Assembly: GCA_011524675.1 (NCBI GenBank)
Contig: WTJX01000176.1
Span: 1-5,645, forward strand
Origin: Cytophagales bacterium
GTDB taxonomy: Bacteria; Bacteroidota; Bacteroidia; Cytophagales; JAAEPT01
Length of the DNA stretch: 5,645 bases
Direction of reading: 5' to 3'
The notes under the pieces are model-generated. The model searched no databases. It was not told the origin of the DNA and saw only the letters and a program-made list of their open reading frames with translations. Within the stretch, counting starts at the first letter, position 1, and each line of letters starts with the position of its first letter. A program made the translations under genes and the position numbers. Shown piece by piece: positions 1 through 5,553 of the stretch.

Positions 1-1
1 T

Positions 2-988
2 GGTTATGTATTGAAAGATTCTAACCTTGTCTTCAATGGTGATTTCAATTTTGGAAATGAAGGTTTCACCACTGATTATAAATATGTACGGAACTACCAT
101 TGGACAAACCCTCAACCTATGCACTGGGGGACATATAACATTCTACACAATGCAAATCACATGCATGAGCGTTTTGCAGAATGTCTCACTCCAAAAGGCT
201 TTCATAATCCCATGTATGCCGCAGATGGTCATTATGACCAAGTAAATATTTGGCAGCAAAATGTAAATGTGCAGCCAAACACCTTCTATTATTATGAGGC
301 TTACTTTTCTTCTACTTGTTGTTGGGATGGTGTCATGACTGAATTCGGTTTTTTTGCTAATGGAAAAGAGTTAGACATTATTGCTTCTGATGACACATGT
401 GATTGGCAACACTTCAAGTTTCTTTGGAACTCTGAAAATAATAAAATAGCCAATCTAGAAATACAAAATGTAGAAACAGAAGGTAATGGAAATGATTTTT
501 TACTAGACGACATTTCGTTAAAGGAATGTGTTAAACCTCAAGACTTAATAAAAAAACCTAAGAAAGTAGTTTTGCAACAAATAGATTATAACAGTAAAAA
601 TTATGCTTATATAGACCCAAAAAGACAAATCAGAGTACAAGGAATTCAGTTTTACAAAAACGGTACAGAATTTAAAAACACATCTTTTGCCAGTTTAGAT
701 GTGATAGCACACTTTCTAGAAACAAAAGAAGAAGTAATAAATGTGGAAATCATTGTTCACACCGGTATACCAGAAGAAACAAAAATTCAATCCAAAAAGC
801 TTTCCCAAAGAAGAGCAGAAACAATTAAGAAATATTTGATAAGTAAAGGCATAAAACTAAGCAGAATTTTCGCTACAGGTAAGGGATACCAGCAACCTAT
901 AAAAAGAGATATGCGAAAAGAAACCATACAATTAAATGAAAGAGTAATGTTTCGGTTTTTTGGAAACGAACATAACATCATTAAATAA
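2..988 (+). CDS. Surface protein: galactose-binding-like 'NGDF' domain + OmpA-like C-terminal domain (5' partial)
   Basis: The reading frame is open from base 2 with no upstream stop, so the start and probably a signal peptide lie outside the window; the TTG at 11 is just an internal Leu codon. Counting that codon as residue 1, residues 4-173 hold SNLVFNGDF, GNEGFTTDY, VQPNTFYYYEAYFSS, a Cys pair (103-104) and DFLLDDISLKEC, the pattern of secreted carbohydrate-binding-like beta-sandwich domains of Bacteroidota. A Lys-rich linker leads to residues about 205-318, an OmpA-like fold: QFYKNGTEFKNTSF, the helix VIAHFLE, SKKLSQRRAETIKKYLISKGI, and NERVMFRF near the end. OmpA-family domains usually bind peptidoglycan in the periplasm, so this is probably an envelope protein linking a ligand-binding domain to the wall. 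The family's usual 'HTD' is HTG here (residues 250-252), losing the diaminopimelate-contacting Asp, while the conserved Arg (268) is kept. The domain call is firm, the ligand unknown. Confidence 0.85.
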   Translation, partial: GYVLKDSNLVFNGDFNFGNEGFTTDYKYVRNYHWTNPQPMHWGTYNILHNANHMHERFAECLTPKGFHNPMYAADGHYDQVNIWQQNVNVQPNTFYYYEAYFSSTCCWDGVMTEFGFFANGKELDIIASDDTCDWQHFKFLWNSENNKIANLEIQNVETEGNGNDFLLDDISLKECVKPQDLIKKPKKVVLQQIDYNSKNYAYIDPKRQIRVQGIQFYKNGTEFKNTSFASLDVIAHFLETKEEVINVEIIVHTGIPEETKIQSKKLSQRRAETIKKYLISKGIKLSRIFATGKGYQQPIKRDMRKETIQLNERVMFRFFGNEHNIIK

Positions 989-1024
989 AATAAGCATATC
1001 AAAAATTAATGTTGATACTCACAG

Positions 1025-1116
1025 ATAGGGCTGAAGCGTTAAAAAAATAGACATTAGTCTGTTTTTAGCGAAGAGCCAGTATGCGAGAGAGGCATGATTA
1101 AAACATGTATAACATA
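1025..1116 (+). repeat. R1 dispersed stem-loop repeat, left copy
   Basis: This 92-nt block starts 36 bases after the upstream stop codon and recurs in inverted orientation at 5554-5645. By hand alignment 83 of 92 positions match without gaps. It folds into a long hairpin: GGCT (1029-1032) pairs with AGCC (1074-1077), followed by an asymmetric purine-rich internal loop (GAAG/AAG), a CG/CG-based stem, and an apical stem AATAGAC/GTCTGTT around an ATTA loop (1053-1056). The difference at 1061 (G here, A in the other copy) changes a U-G wobble to a U-A pair, so the stem is kept. The A-run/stem/T-run shape could also terminate the upstream gene, but that is inference. I do not recognise the family. 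Confidence 0.85.
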
Positions 1117-1127
1117 TAGTTCTCAAC

Positions 1128-1170
1128 CTGAATACTCGGATACAAGAACATTAGAACATATTTTAAACGC
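1128..1170 (+). repeat. R2 octad array, copy 1
   Basis: Four imperfect 8-bp units follow one another: CTGAATAC, TCGGATAC, AAGAACAT and TAGAACAT, with consensus roughly NNGAAYAC. They are closed by ATTTTAAACGC. The same arrangement, four units plus an ATTTTAAAC tail, recurs at 2124-2166 in the same orientation. It sits between R1 and R3, and is probably part of the same composite repeat. Confidence 0.7.
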
Positions 1171-1173
1171 AAG

Positions 1174-1223
1174 AAACCCGCACGGCGGGAGCGAATAAAC
1201 GAAGGTTAATGTATATCTCAACA
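1174..1223 (+). repeat. R3 GC-rich hairpin repeat, copy 1
   Basis: The first 27 bases are identical to 2016-2042 and the next 23 match at 18 positions (45 of 50 overall). The block carries a compact hairpin, CCCGC-ACG-GCGGG (1177-1189), followed by AGCGAATAAAC. Its GC content stands out sharply from the AT-rich surroundings. The shape resembles REP-type palindromes, but no downstream T-run suggests a terminator. The start of the block (GAAACCCGCACG) also recurs, with one change, on the minus strand near 5487-5498. Confidence 0.8.
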
Positions 1224-1528
1224 TAAGGCTTTATAAAACTTCAAACTCAGTTTTTCAGTGCTCCAAATGAAGGATATTTTCATTTAATAAAACCCATAAT
1301 AAGTGTAAAAAACCTTCTTTTAAACACATTCTATCCTTAATAACTGTTGATAACACAATACAAATACTAACATTTATCCTCACTCAATGAGTTTAAAAAC
1401 TAATATCACTCTGTTTAAAACAGTATGTAACAAAGTATTCACAATTCAAAACGCGTTTGAGACACGTTATCCTAGATATTACTTCTTTAGTAATTCAATT
1501 ATTCAATAAATTACACTTAGTAATTAAA
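1224..1528. other. Non-coding stretch, no recognisable feature
   Basis: No coding frame of persuasive length or composition is seen on either strand, and no RNA gene. The only recurring piece is the 12-mer TTTTAAACACAT (1318-1329), which also occurs at 2157-2168 and on the minus strand at 5510-5499. A weak resemblance to the R4 ends (AAGGCTTT at 1225-1232, AACCTTCT at 1311-1318) may mark a decayed copy, but the sequence between them does not match R4. Confidence 0.5.
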
Positions 1529-1669
1529 AGAAGGCTTTGCAAAACCGTATTTTGCACTTATTCAGCGTTATAGAATATTTTAAAATCCTCATTTACAATC
1601 AGTAAACTGCGGTTTTAAAATTTTGAAAGCCTTGACTAAGCACAAAACCTTAGTTATGCAAAGCCTTCT
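1529..1669. mobile_element. R4, MITE-like structured element, full copy
   Basis: The 141-bp element is bounded by perfect 13-bp inverted repeats, AGAAGGCTTTGCA (1529-1541) and TGCAAAGCCTTCT (1657-1669). Inside are three further hairpins: TGCAAAA-CCGTA-TTTTGCA (1538-1556); a long stem pairing ATTTTAAAA (1577-1585) with TTTTAAAAT (1613-1621), capped by TTTAC/GTAAA around AATCA; and ACTAAG/CTTAGT (1635-1654). It encodes nothing. A second copy lies at 1792-1917. Terminal inverted repeats, small size and local duplication suggest a non-autonomous mobile element or REPIN-like unit, but I see no clear target-site duplication and no transposase in the window. Confidence 0.65.
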
Positions 1670-1722
1670 AGTAGTAGTAAAGAATAAAAAAAACTGAACA
1701 TTTCCCTTGCTTGGTAGCTGCA

Positions 1723-1755
1723 AAATAACTTCATAAACTGCTGAAATAACTTCAT
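1723..1755 (+). repeat. Short direct repeat (12 bp twice)
   Basis: AAATAACTTCAT occurs at 1723-1734 and 1744-1755 in the spacer between the two R4 copies, each preceded by CTG-containing sequence, so the period is 21 bp. The rest of the spacer (1670-1791) holds no recognisable gene. Confidence 0.6.
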
Positions 1756-1791
1756 GTATTCTAGGGCAAAGCCTGTAGTTTTACAATTGTT

Positions 1792-1917
1792 AGAAGATTT
1801 TTCACTTATTCGGCGTTATAAAACATTTTAAAATCCTCATTTACAATCAGTAAACTACGGTTTTAAAATGTTGAAAGCCTTTACTAAGCACAAAACCTTA
1901 GTTATGCAAAGCCTTCT
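1792..1917. mobile_element. R4, second copy, left arm deleted
   Basis: Positions 1803-1918 align without gaps to 1555-1670 with 110 of 116 matches (offset 248). The right terminal repeat is intact (1905-1917), but on the left only AGAAG (1792-1796) remains: about 15 bases, corresponding to 1534-1548, are missing, removing most of the terminal repeat and half of the first hairpin. The central stem is better paired than in the full copy: AACATTTTAAAA (1822-1833) pairs perfectly with TTTTAAAATGTT (1861-1872). A 62-codon frame at 1868-2056 begins inside this copy and ends inside R3, and is judged not to be a gene. Confidence 0.7.
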
Positions 1918-2015
1918 AAAAAGCTTCATACAAACTACATTTTTGATTTCAGTCAAGCTTTCAACTAAGCAAACTCTTGAACTTGCAAATCAAAATACAT
2001 CAGATGTAATACTTA

Positions 2016-2065
2016 AAACCCGCACGGCGGGAGCGAATAAACTAAGGTTAAAGTAGCTCTCGACA
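2016..2065 (+). repeat. R3 GC-rich hairpin repeat, copy 2
   Basis: This is the second copy of the CCCGC-ACG-GCGGG hairpin block (hairpin at 2019-2031), identical to copy 1 over its first 27 bases. It lies about 100 bases before the barrel gene start. It is followed at 2075-2084 by ATGATTAAAA, which also occurs inside R1 (1094-1103), and then by the second octad array, as if the end of one composite unit were followed by the later half of another. Confidence 0.8.
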
Positions 2066-2123
2066 CACAAGGGAATGATTAAAAACTCAGAGCCCACAGC
2101 TCATTGCTCAAGGCTTTTTCAAC

Positions 2124-2166
2124 TTGAACACTCGAATACAAGAACACTTGAACACATTTTAAACAC
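2124..2166 (+). repeat. R2 octad array, copy 2, abutting a start codon
   Basis: The units TTGAACAC, TCGAATAC, AAGAACAC and TTGAACAC are closed by ATTTTAAACAC, directly followed by the ATG of the barrel gene at 2167. The repeat therefore forms the immediate leader of that gene, where a ribosome binding site would lie; no Shine-Dalgarno sequence is present. The regular spacing could suit a direct-repeat-binding regulator or simply be the end of a dispersed repeat. The presence of a similar array at 1128-1170, away from any start, favours the latter. Confidence 0.7.
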
Positions 2167-4113
2167 ATGAAAAAAAACATTTATTTTCTTATTCTATTTA
2201 TATTTTTAGTAGCAAATACCTATGCACAAAGGAATAAAAATAAATCAAACACTGAGAACGTGAATTTGAGGCTTTCGCCAAGTAGCTTTGATGAAAAATT
2301 ATTGAAAGAAGATCCTTTTGAAAATGCAGAATTTGTGAAAGGTGTAAAGATTAGTGGTGTTACTCTTCTCAACTCATCTTACAGAAACACTAAAACTACC
2401 TTAGGTAAAACTGGAAGTTTTGATATGAACCAAATTGCTTTTGTCAATATGAATGGCAGAATCACTAGAACCTTAAACTTCGGCTTCTCCACCTTTTTTA
2501 GTTCTAATTTCCTAGGGCATGATGACAACTACGCAGACGTAGAAGACCAAACCATCAATGGTAGGGTATCCACAGGAGCAAGAGGAGGAAGCGTAGAACT
2601 ACAGCAAAGAACTAAGATACTTGACTTTACTTTTGGTCTATCATCTGGCATCATTTACTATGCAGGTGTACTTACCTACAGCAATACAAATGTAAATCTC
2701 CAAAACCAAAACTTTAGAAGACCACCCTTTCTACAGAGAACAACACAGGGCTTTGCTACCTATGAGAGAGAGTTTAACCAAAGTGCGCTTTCTGGAGAGA
2801 GTGATGCAGAGTACAATCTATTCAACTTTAATTTTGCTAAAGGCTTCAAGCTTTTGGTTCAAACCAAAAGATCAAAAATTAATAGCTTTTCCTTTGCAGG
2901 GATTACCCCTGCCAACACTAGGCTAAATGCGTGGTCTCAAAGAAACTCTACCACTTTTTTTAATAGAACATCAAAACTTTTTCAAGTAAATGCACTAGGA
3001 CAAAGAGCCAAATATGAACTAGCCCTAAGCAATCAAGTCATCACAGGTGTGGACGACTTTGTCAATGGCACACCTATCAATTACTATATACACTCTTTCA
3101 CGCTTGGGAGAAGAACTGGTCCTATAGGCTTTCCTCTTAGTACAGAAGCTTTACAACCAGATTACGAAATAGCTTATATGAGAACAGTAACTCCAAACAA
3201 TCAAGGAATAGGAGACCAACATACCGATGTAGCCAAAGGAATCATTTTAAAGCATGCTATCATGGGAAAAGTATTTGGGGTCAATCCATTAATGCTAAGA
3301 CTCAATATGTACCATGTAGATTCGGGTTACGTAAACCCAAATGCTGGACATCTCAACACCTCTCCAACCCCCTTCCGTATCAATGAAACCTTATCTTTCC
3401 CTATCTACCTTGCAAACGATAGAATGCTATCTATTGATGGTGTAGCAAATAATAGACAAGGAATCAACTTTCAGTATGGTTATCAATTCAATAACATATT
3501 TTCTAAACAAGATGCGTTACGCATCACAGGCGGTAATGAAGTTTCTAGGCAACTTGTCCGATCTACAAGACCATTTATTCAAAGCCCCTATGGACCTACT
3601 ATCACTAGGTCAGATATAGATATAACTGGCAGACCAACAGAAAAATTGTATTTTAGTGCATTTGAAGCTGATGCCAAGTATTTAGGAAAGATTTTTAAAA
3701 GAGAAGTTTATATCCAAAGCTACTTTTTAAGTTATACCACCAAAACAAGTTTTCATTGGACTCCAGACTTTACTAACAAATCTACAGTACGTAGCCATCA
3801 ATACAATATAGGTTGTTTTTACCATCTATTTGAAGGAGTAGTCCCTTACATAAACTTCAACTATTATAGAGTAAGAGGAAATATAAATACAGTCCTCAAT
3901 GCTCCTAGCACCAGTGATAATACGCCAGTATATTCACCTCAAGACGTAGTAAACAAAACACTATCATTTGGAATAAATGCACATTTAAACAGGGATTACC
4001 TTTTGTCTATTAATTATAGTTTTAACCAAAACAAAGACCTCTCAAATCTAGACAGCAAAAGTACGAGCTCAAATATAAATTTCACCTTGATTTATAACTT
4101 TAGAGCTACATAA
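2167..4113 (+). CDS. Predicted outer-membrane beta-barrel protein of unknown function (648 aa)
   Basis: The start at 2167 is supported by a typical signal peptide beginning right there: MKK, a hydrophobic core (residues 5-16) and a signal peptidase I site after TYA (20), with Gln21 next. A polar linker (about 21-60) follows. The remainder is rich in alternating polar/aromatic strands and Asn/Thr/Ser-rich turns, for example LNFGFSTFFSSNF, YNLFNFNFAKGFKLLVQ and VPYINFNYYRV, and the final strand NFTLIYNF (near 638-645) resembles an outer-membrane beta-signal, though three residues (RAT) follow it. No plug domain, TonB box, OmpA domain or C-terminal sorting domain is evident. I do not recognise a named family; location in the outer membrane is inferred from composition and signal peptide. 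It is preceded by repeat R2 and has no co-directional partner downstream, so it is probably monocistronic. Transport, adhesion and structural roles are all possible. Confidence 0.85.
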   Translation: MKKNIYFLILFIFLVANTYAQRNKNKSNTENVNLRLSPSSFDEKLLKEDPFENAEFVKGVKISGVTLLNSSYRNTKTTLGKTGSFDMNQIAFVNMNGRITRTLNFGFSTFFSSNFLGHDDNYADVEDQTINGRVSTGARGGSVELQQRTKILDFTFGLSSGIIYYAGVLTYSNTNVNLQNQNFRRPPFLQRTTQGFATYEREFNQSALSGESDAEYNLFNFNFAKGFKLLVQTKRSKINSFSFAGITPANTRLNAWSQRNSTTFFNRTSKLFQVNALGQRAKYELALSNQVITGVDDFVNGTPINYYIHSFTLGRRTGPIGFPLSTEALQPDYEIAYMRTVTPNNQGIGDQHTDVAKGIILKHAIMGKVFGVNPLMLRLNMYHVDSGYVNPNAGHLNTSPTPFRINETLSFPIYLANDRMLSIDGVANNRQGINFQYGYQFNNIFSKQDALRITGGNEVSRQLVRSTRPFIQSPYGPTITRSDIDITGRPTEKLYFSAFEADAKYLGKIFKREVYIQSYFLSYTTKTSFHWTPDFTNKSTVRSHQYNIGCFYHLFEGVVPYINFNYYRVRGNINTVLNAPSTSDNTPVYSPQDVVNKTLSFGINAHLNRDYLLSINYSFNQNKDLSNLDSKSTSSNINFTLIYNFRAT

Positions 4114-4172
4114 TATAGCCGAAAAAAAGCTGTGTCACATAAAATTACACCATTCTGCTTTTTAAGTAATGA

Positions 4173-4200
4173 GTCCATAGTCTATGGTCAATCGTCCATA
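4173..4200 (+). repeat. Heptad tandem repeat (4 x 7 bp)
   Basis: Four consecutive 7-bp units, GTCCATA, GTCTATG, GTCAATC and GTCCATA, share GTC at the start of each unit. CCATA-GTC-TATGG within it also forms a small hairpin. No function is evident. Confidence 0.55.
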
Positions 4201-4228
4201 CGTTTTTGACTACTTTAAGGAAAATCAA

Positions 4229-4277
4229 GTAGGCGGACAAAAATAATTGTGGGTTAAAAATATTTTTGTTCACCTAC
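4229..4277. terminator. Probable bidirectional terminator between convergent genes
   Basis: The arms at 4229-4245 and 4261-4277 are inverted repeats matching at 15 of 17 positions: GTAGG...ACAAAAATA against TATTTTTGT...CCTAC, with a 15-base loop. It lies 115 bases after the barrel gene stop and 26 bases beyond the hemE stop. The stem is AT-rich and its T-run is inside the arm rather than after it, so it is not a textbook intrinsic terminator, but position and symmetry suit stopping transcription from both sides. A competing hairpin, CTACTT (4210-4215) with AAGTAG (4227-4232), shares its left foot. Confidence 0.6.
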
Positions 4278-4303
4278 ATAAAAACAGCTATTAAAAAGGC
4301 TAC

Positions 4304-5320
4304 TTAACTATATTCTTTGATCGTATCAATAAAGCATTTCACCTTATCTGGATCAATATCTGGATATACTCCATGACCCAAGTTAGCTATATGGTGTATG
4401 CCTTTGTATTCATCAAGCATCTTGACCGTATGCTTTTTTATATCATCAAACGAGCCATAAAGTACACAAGGGTCAAGATTACCTTGTAAGGTTTTCCCAT
4501 TAGTGATTTGTTTGGTCTCTTCTACATTCATATTCCAGTCCATGCCTACTACTTGACAGTCAAGCTCAGAAATCCACTCTCTAGCAAAGTATGCGTCTTT
4601 GGCAAAAATAGTAAGTGGTACTTCTGTGATAGCATCAGCTATTTTCTTCAAATAAGGAACAGCAAAAGTTTTGTAATGTGCAGGCTTAAGAATCCCTGCC
4701 CATGAGTCAAAGAGTTGTACAATATCTGCACCTGCATTAATTTGCGCTTTCAAATACTGTATGGTTGTATCTGTGATTTTTTCTAAAAGCGTGTGTGATA
4801 GTACAGGGTCAGTATAGAGCATTCTTCTAGGCTTGGAAAATGTCTTTGAGCCACTACCTTCTACCATATAGGCAAAAATAGTCCAAGGGGCACCAGCAAA
4901 ACCGATGAGCGGCACCCTACCATTAAGCTCTTTCTTGGTAAGTTTGATGGCATCCGTTACATAATGCAATGCTTCTGGCGATGAGCTAAGCTGCGCTACA
5001 TCTTGTTGTGTTTGTATCGTTTTAGGAAATAAAGGACCTCTTTTTTCGATCATTTCGTATTTGAGTCCCATAGCTTCTGGCACAACCAAAATATCCGAAA
5101 AGATTATCGCTGCATCAACTCCTAAAATATCTACTGGTTGTATAGTAACTTCTGCAGCCAACTCAGGAGTACTTACTAGCTCTATAAAACCACTTACACT
5201 ACTTCTTACAGCCCTATACTCTGCCAATATTCTACCTGCTTGTCTCATCACCCATACAGGCGTTCTCTCTACCTTTTCTTGTTTGGCAGCTCGTAATAAT
5301 AAATCGTTTTGTAGTGTCAT
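4304..5320 (-). CDS. hemE: Uroporphyrinogen decarboxylase
   Basis: This enzyme removes the four acetate carboxyl groups of uroporphyrinogen III to give coproporphyrinogen III, a cytosolic, cofactor-independent step of heme biosynthesis. The 338-aa product has the family's usual length and its landmarks in order: PVWVMRQAGR (21-30, with substrate-binding Arg26 and Arg30), IIFSDILV (72-79, with catalytic Asp76), GFAGAPWTIFAYMVEG (140-155, with Tyr151), QLFDSWAG (202-209, with Ser206), GMDWN (259-263), LQGNLDP (278-284) and NLGHGVYPDIDPDKV (313-327, with His316). The start at 5320 gives the expected short N-terminus (MTLQNDLLLRA). There is only a weak GG before the ATG and no clear Shine-Dalgarno sequence. 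Residues 31-36 read ILAEYR where the family mostly has YLPEYR. No other heme gene is adjacent. The assignment is secure. Confidence 0.97.
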   Translation of the reverse strand: MTLQNDLLLRAAKQEKVERTPVWVMRQAGRILAEYRAVRSSVSGFIELVSTPELAAEVTIQPVDILGVDAAIIFSDILVVPEAMGLKYEMIEKRGPLFPKTIQTQQDVAQLSSSPEALHYVTDAIKLTKKELNGRVPLIGFAGAPWTIFAYMVEGSGSKTFSKPRRMLYTDPVLSHTLLEKITDTTIQYLKAQINAGADIVQLFDSWAGILKPAHYKTFAVPYLKKIADAITEVPLTIFAKDAYFAREWISELDCQVVGMDWNMNVEETKQITNGKTLQGNLDPCVLYGSFDDIKKHTVKMLDEYKGIHHIANLGHGVYPDIDPDKVKCFIDTIKEYS

Positions 5321-5410
5321 CCTATTTATATAATTTCCTATATCTAATACCTCAATTATCTTACACTTCCGTATGCTTTCACTTAAATAGTCAGACCAAA
5401 ATATTTATAC

Positions 5411-5426
5411 TCCCACTTTCGTGGAA
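5411..5426 (-). promoter_or_regulatory. GNRA-type hairpin upstream of hemE
   Basis: Read on the hemE strand, TTCCAC-GAAA-GTGGGA forms a six-pair stem (one U-G) closed by a GAAA tetraloop, about 90 bases before the hemE start. If hemE transcription begins further upstream this would be part of its leader. I see no convincing Bacteroidota -33/-7 promoter pair in 5321-5553, so neither a start site nor a regulatory role is established. Confidence 0.35.
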
Positions 5427-5486
5427 TAAAATCTAGCCTTTCACGTCCATGTGTCTCTAAGTCCTACACCTTTTTTTCACTTTTAA

Positions 5487-5510
5487 CGTGCGAGTTTCAT
5501 GTGTTTAAAA
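5487..5510 (-). repeat. Second conserved block of the composite repeat, right copy
   Basis: Read on the minus strand, this 24-base block matches 1161-1184 at 21 positions. It lies 43 bases past the right R1 copy; the corresponding gap on the left is 44. Its first 16 bases, TTTTAAACACATGAAA, are identical to 2157-2172 at the barrel gene start. It contains a five-codon frame (MKLAR, stop), most likely chance. Confidence 0.65.
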
Positions 5511-5553
5511 GTATATAGCCGCTGGACCAAAGCACTAACATATTATTATTCAG

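Larger units (their letters stand above)
4116..4302. repeat. Inverted repeat bounding the convergent intergenic region
   Basis: TAGCC (4116-4120) and AGCTGT (4128-4133) are mirrored by ACAGCT (4284-4289) and GGCTA (4298-4302), with AT-rich spacers of 7 and 8 bases between the paired blocks. The pair encloses almost the whole gap between the two stop codons and nests outside the 4229-4277 stem. It may be a composite terminator fold or a small palindromic insertion; no target duplication is apparent. Confidence 0.45.

Noticed and set aside
11..13. TTG as the start of the first gene
   Set aside because: The frame stays open upstream to the window edge, and the encoded domain is normally preceded by a signal peptide, so the gene is more likely 5' truncated.
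1025..1116. R1 as an integron attC site
   Set aside because: The hairpin lacks matching GTTRRRY/RYYYAAC core sites, and there is no integrase or cassette array.
1225..1320. Third decayed R4 copy
   Set aside because: Only the end-like pieces AAGGCTTT and AACCTTCT are similar; the interior does not align with R4.
1340..1360. TGTTGATAACA resembling a DnaA box, possible replication origin
   Set aside because: It is a single imperfect box, with no cluster of boxes or adjacent dnaA/dnaN-type gene.
1868..2056. 62-codon plus-strand frame
   Set aside because: It begins inside R4 copy 2 and ends inside R3, has no start context or recognisable domain, and its sequence is explained by the repeats.
4508..5333. 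Plus-strand open frames opposite hemE
   Set aside because: They are shadows of the hemE coding strand; HemE motifs fully account for the region.
5495..5510. MKLAR leader peptide upstream of hemE
   Set aside because: The five-codon frame lies in the repeat block, has no ribosome binding site and no attenuator-like pairing was found.
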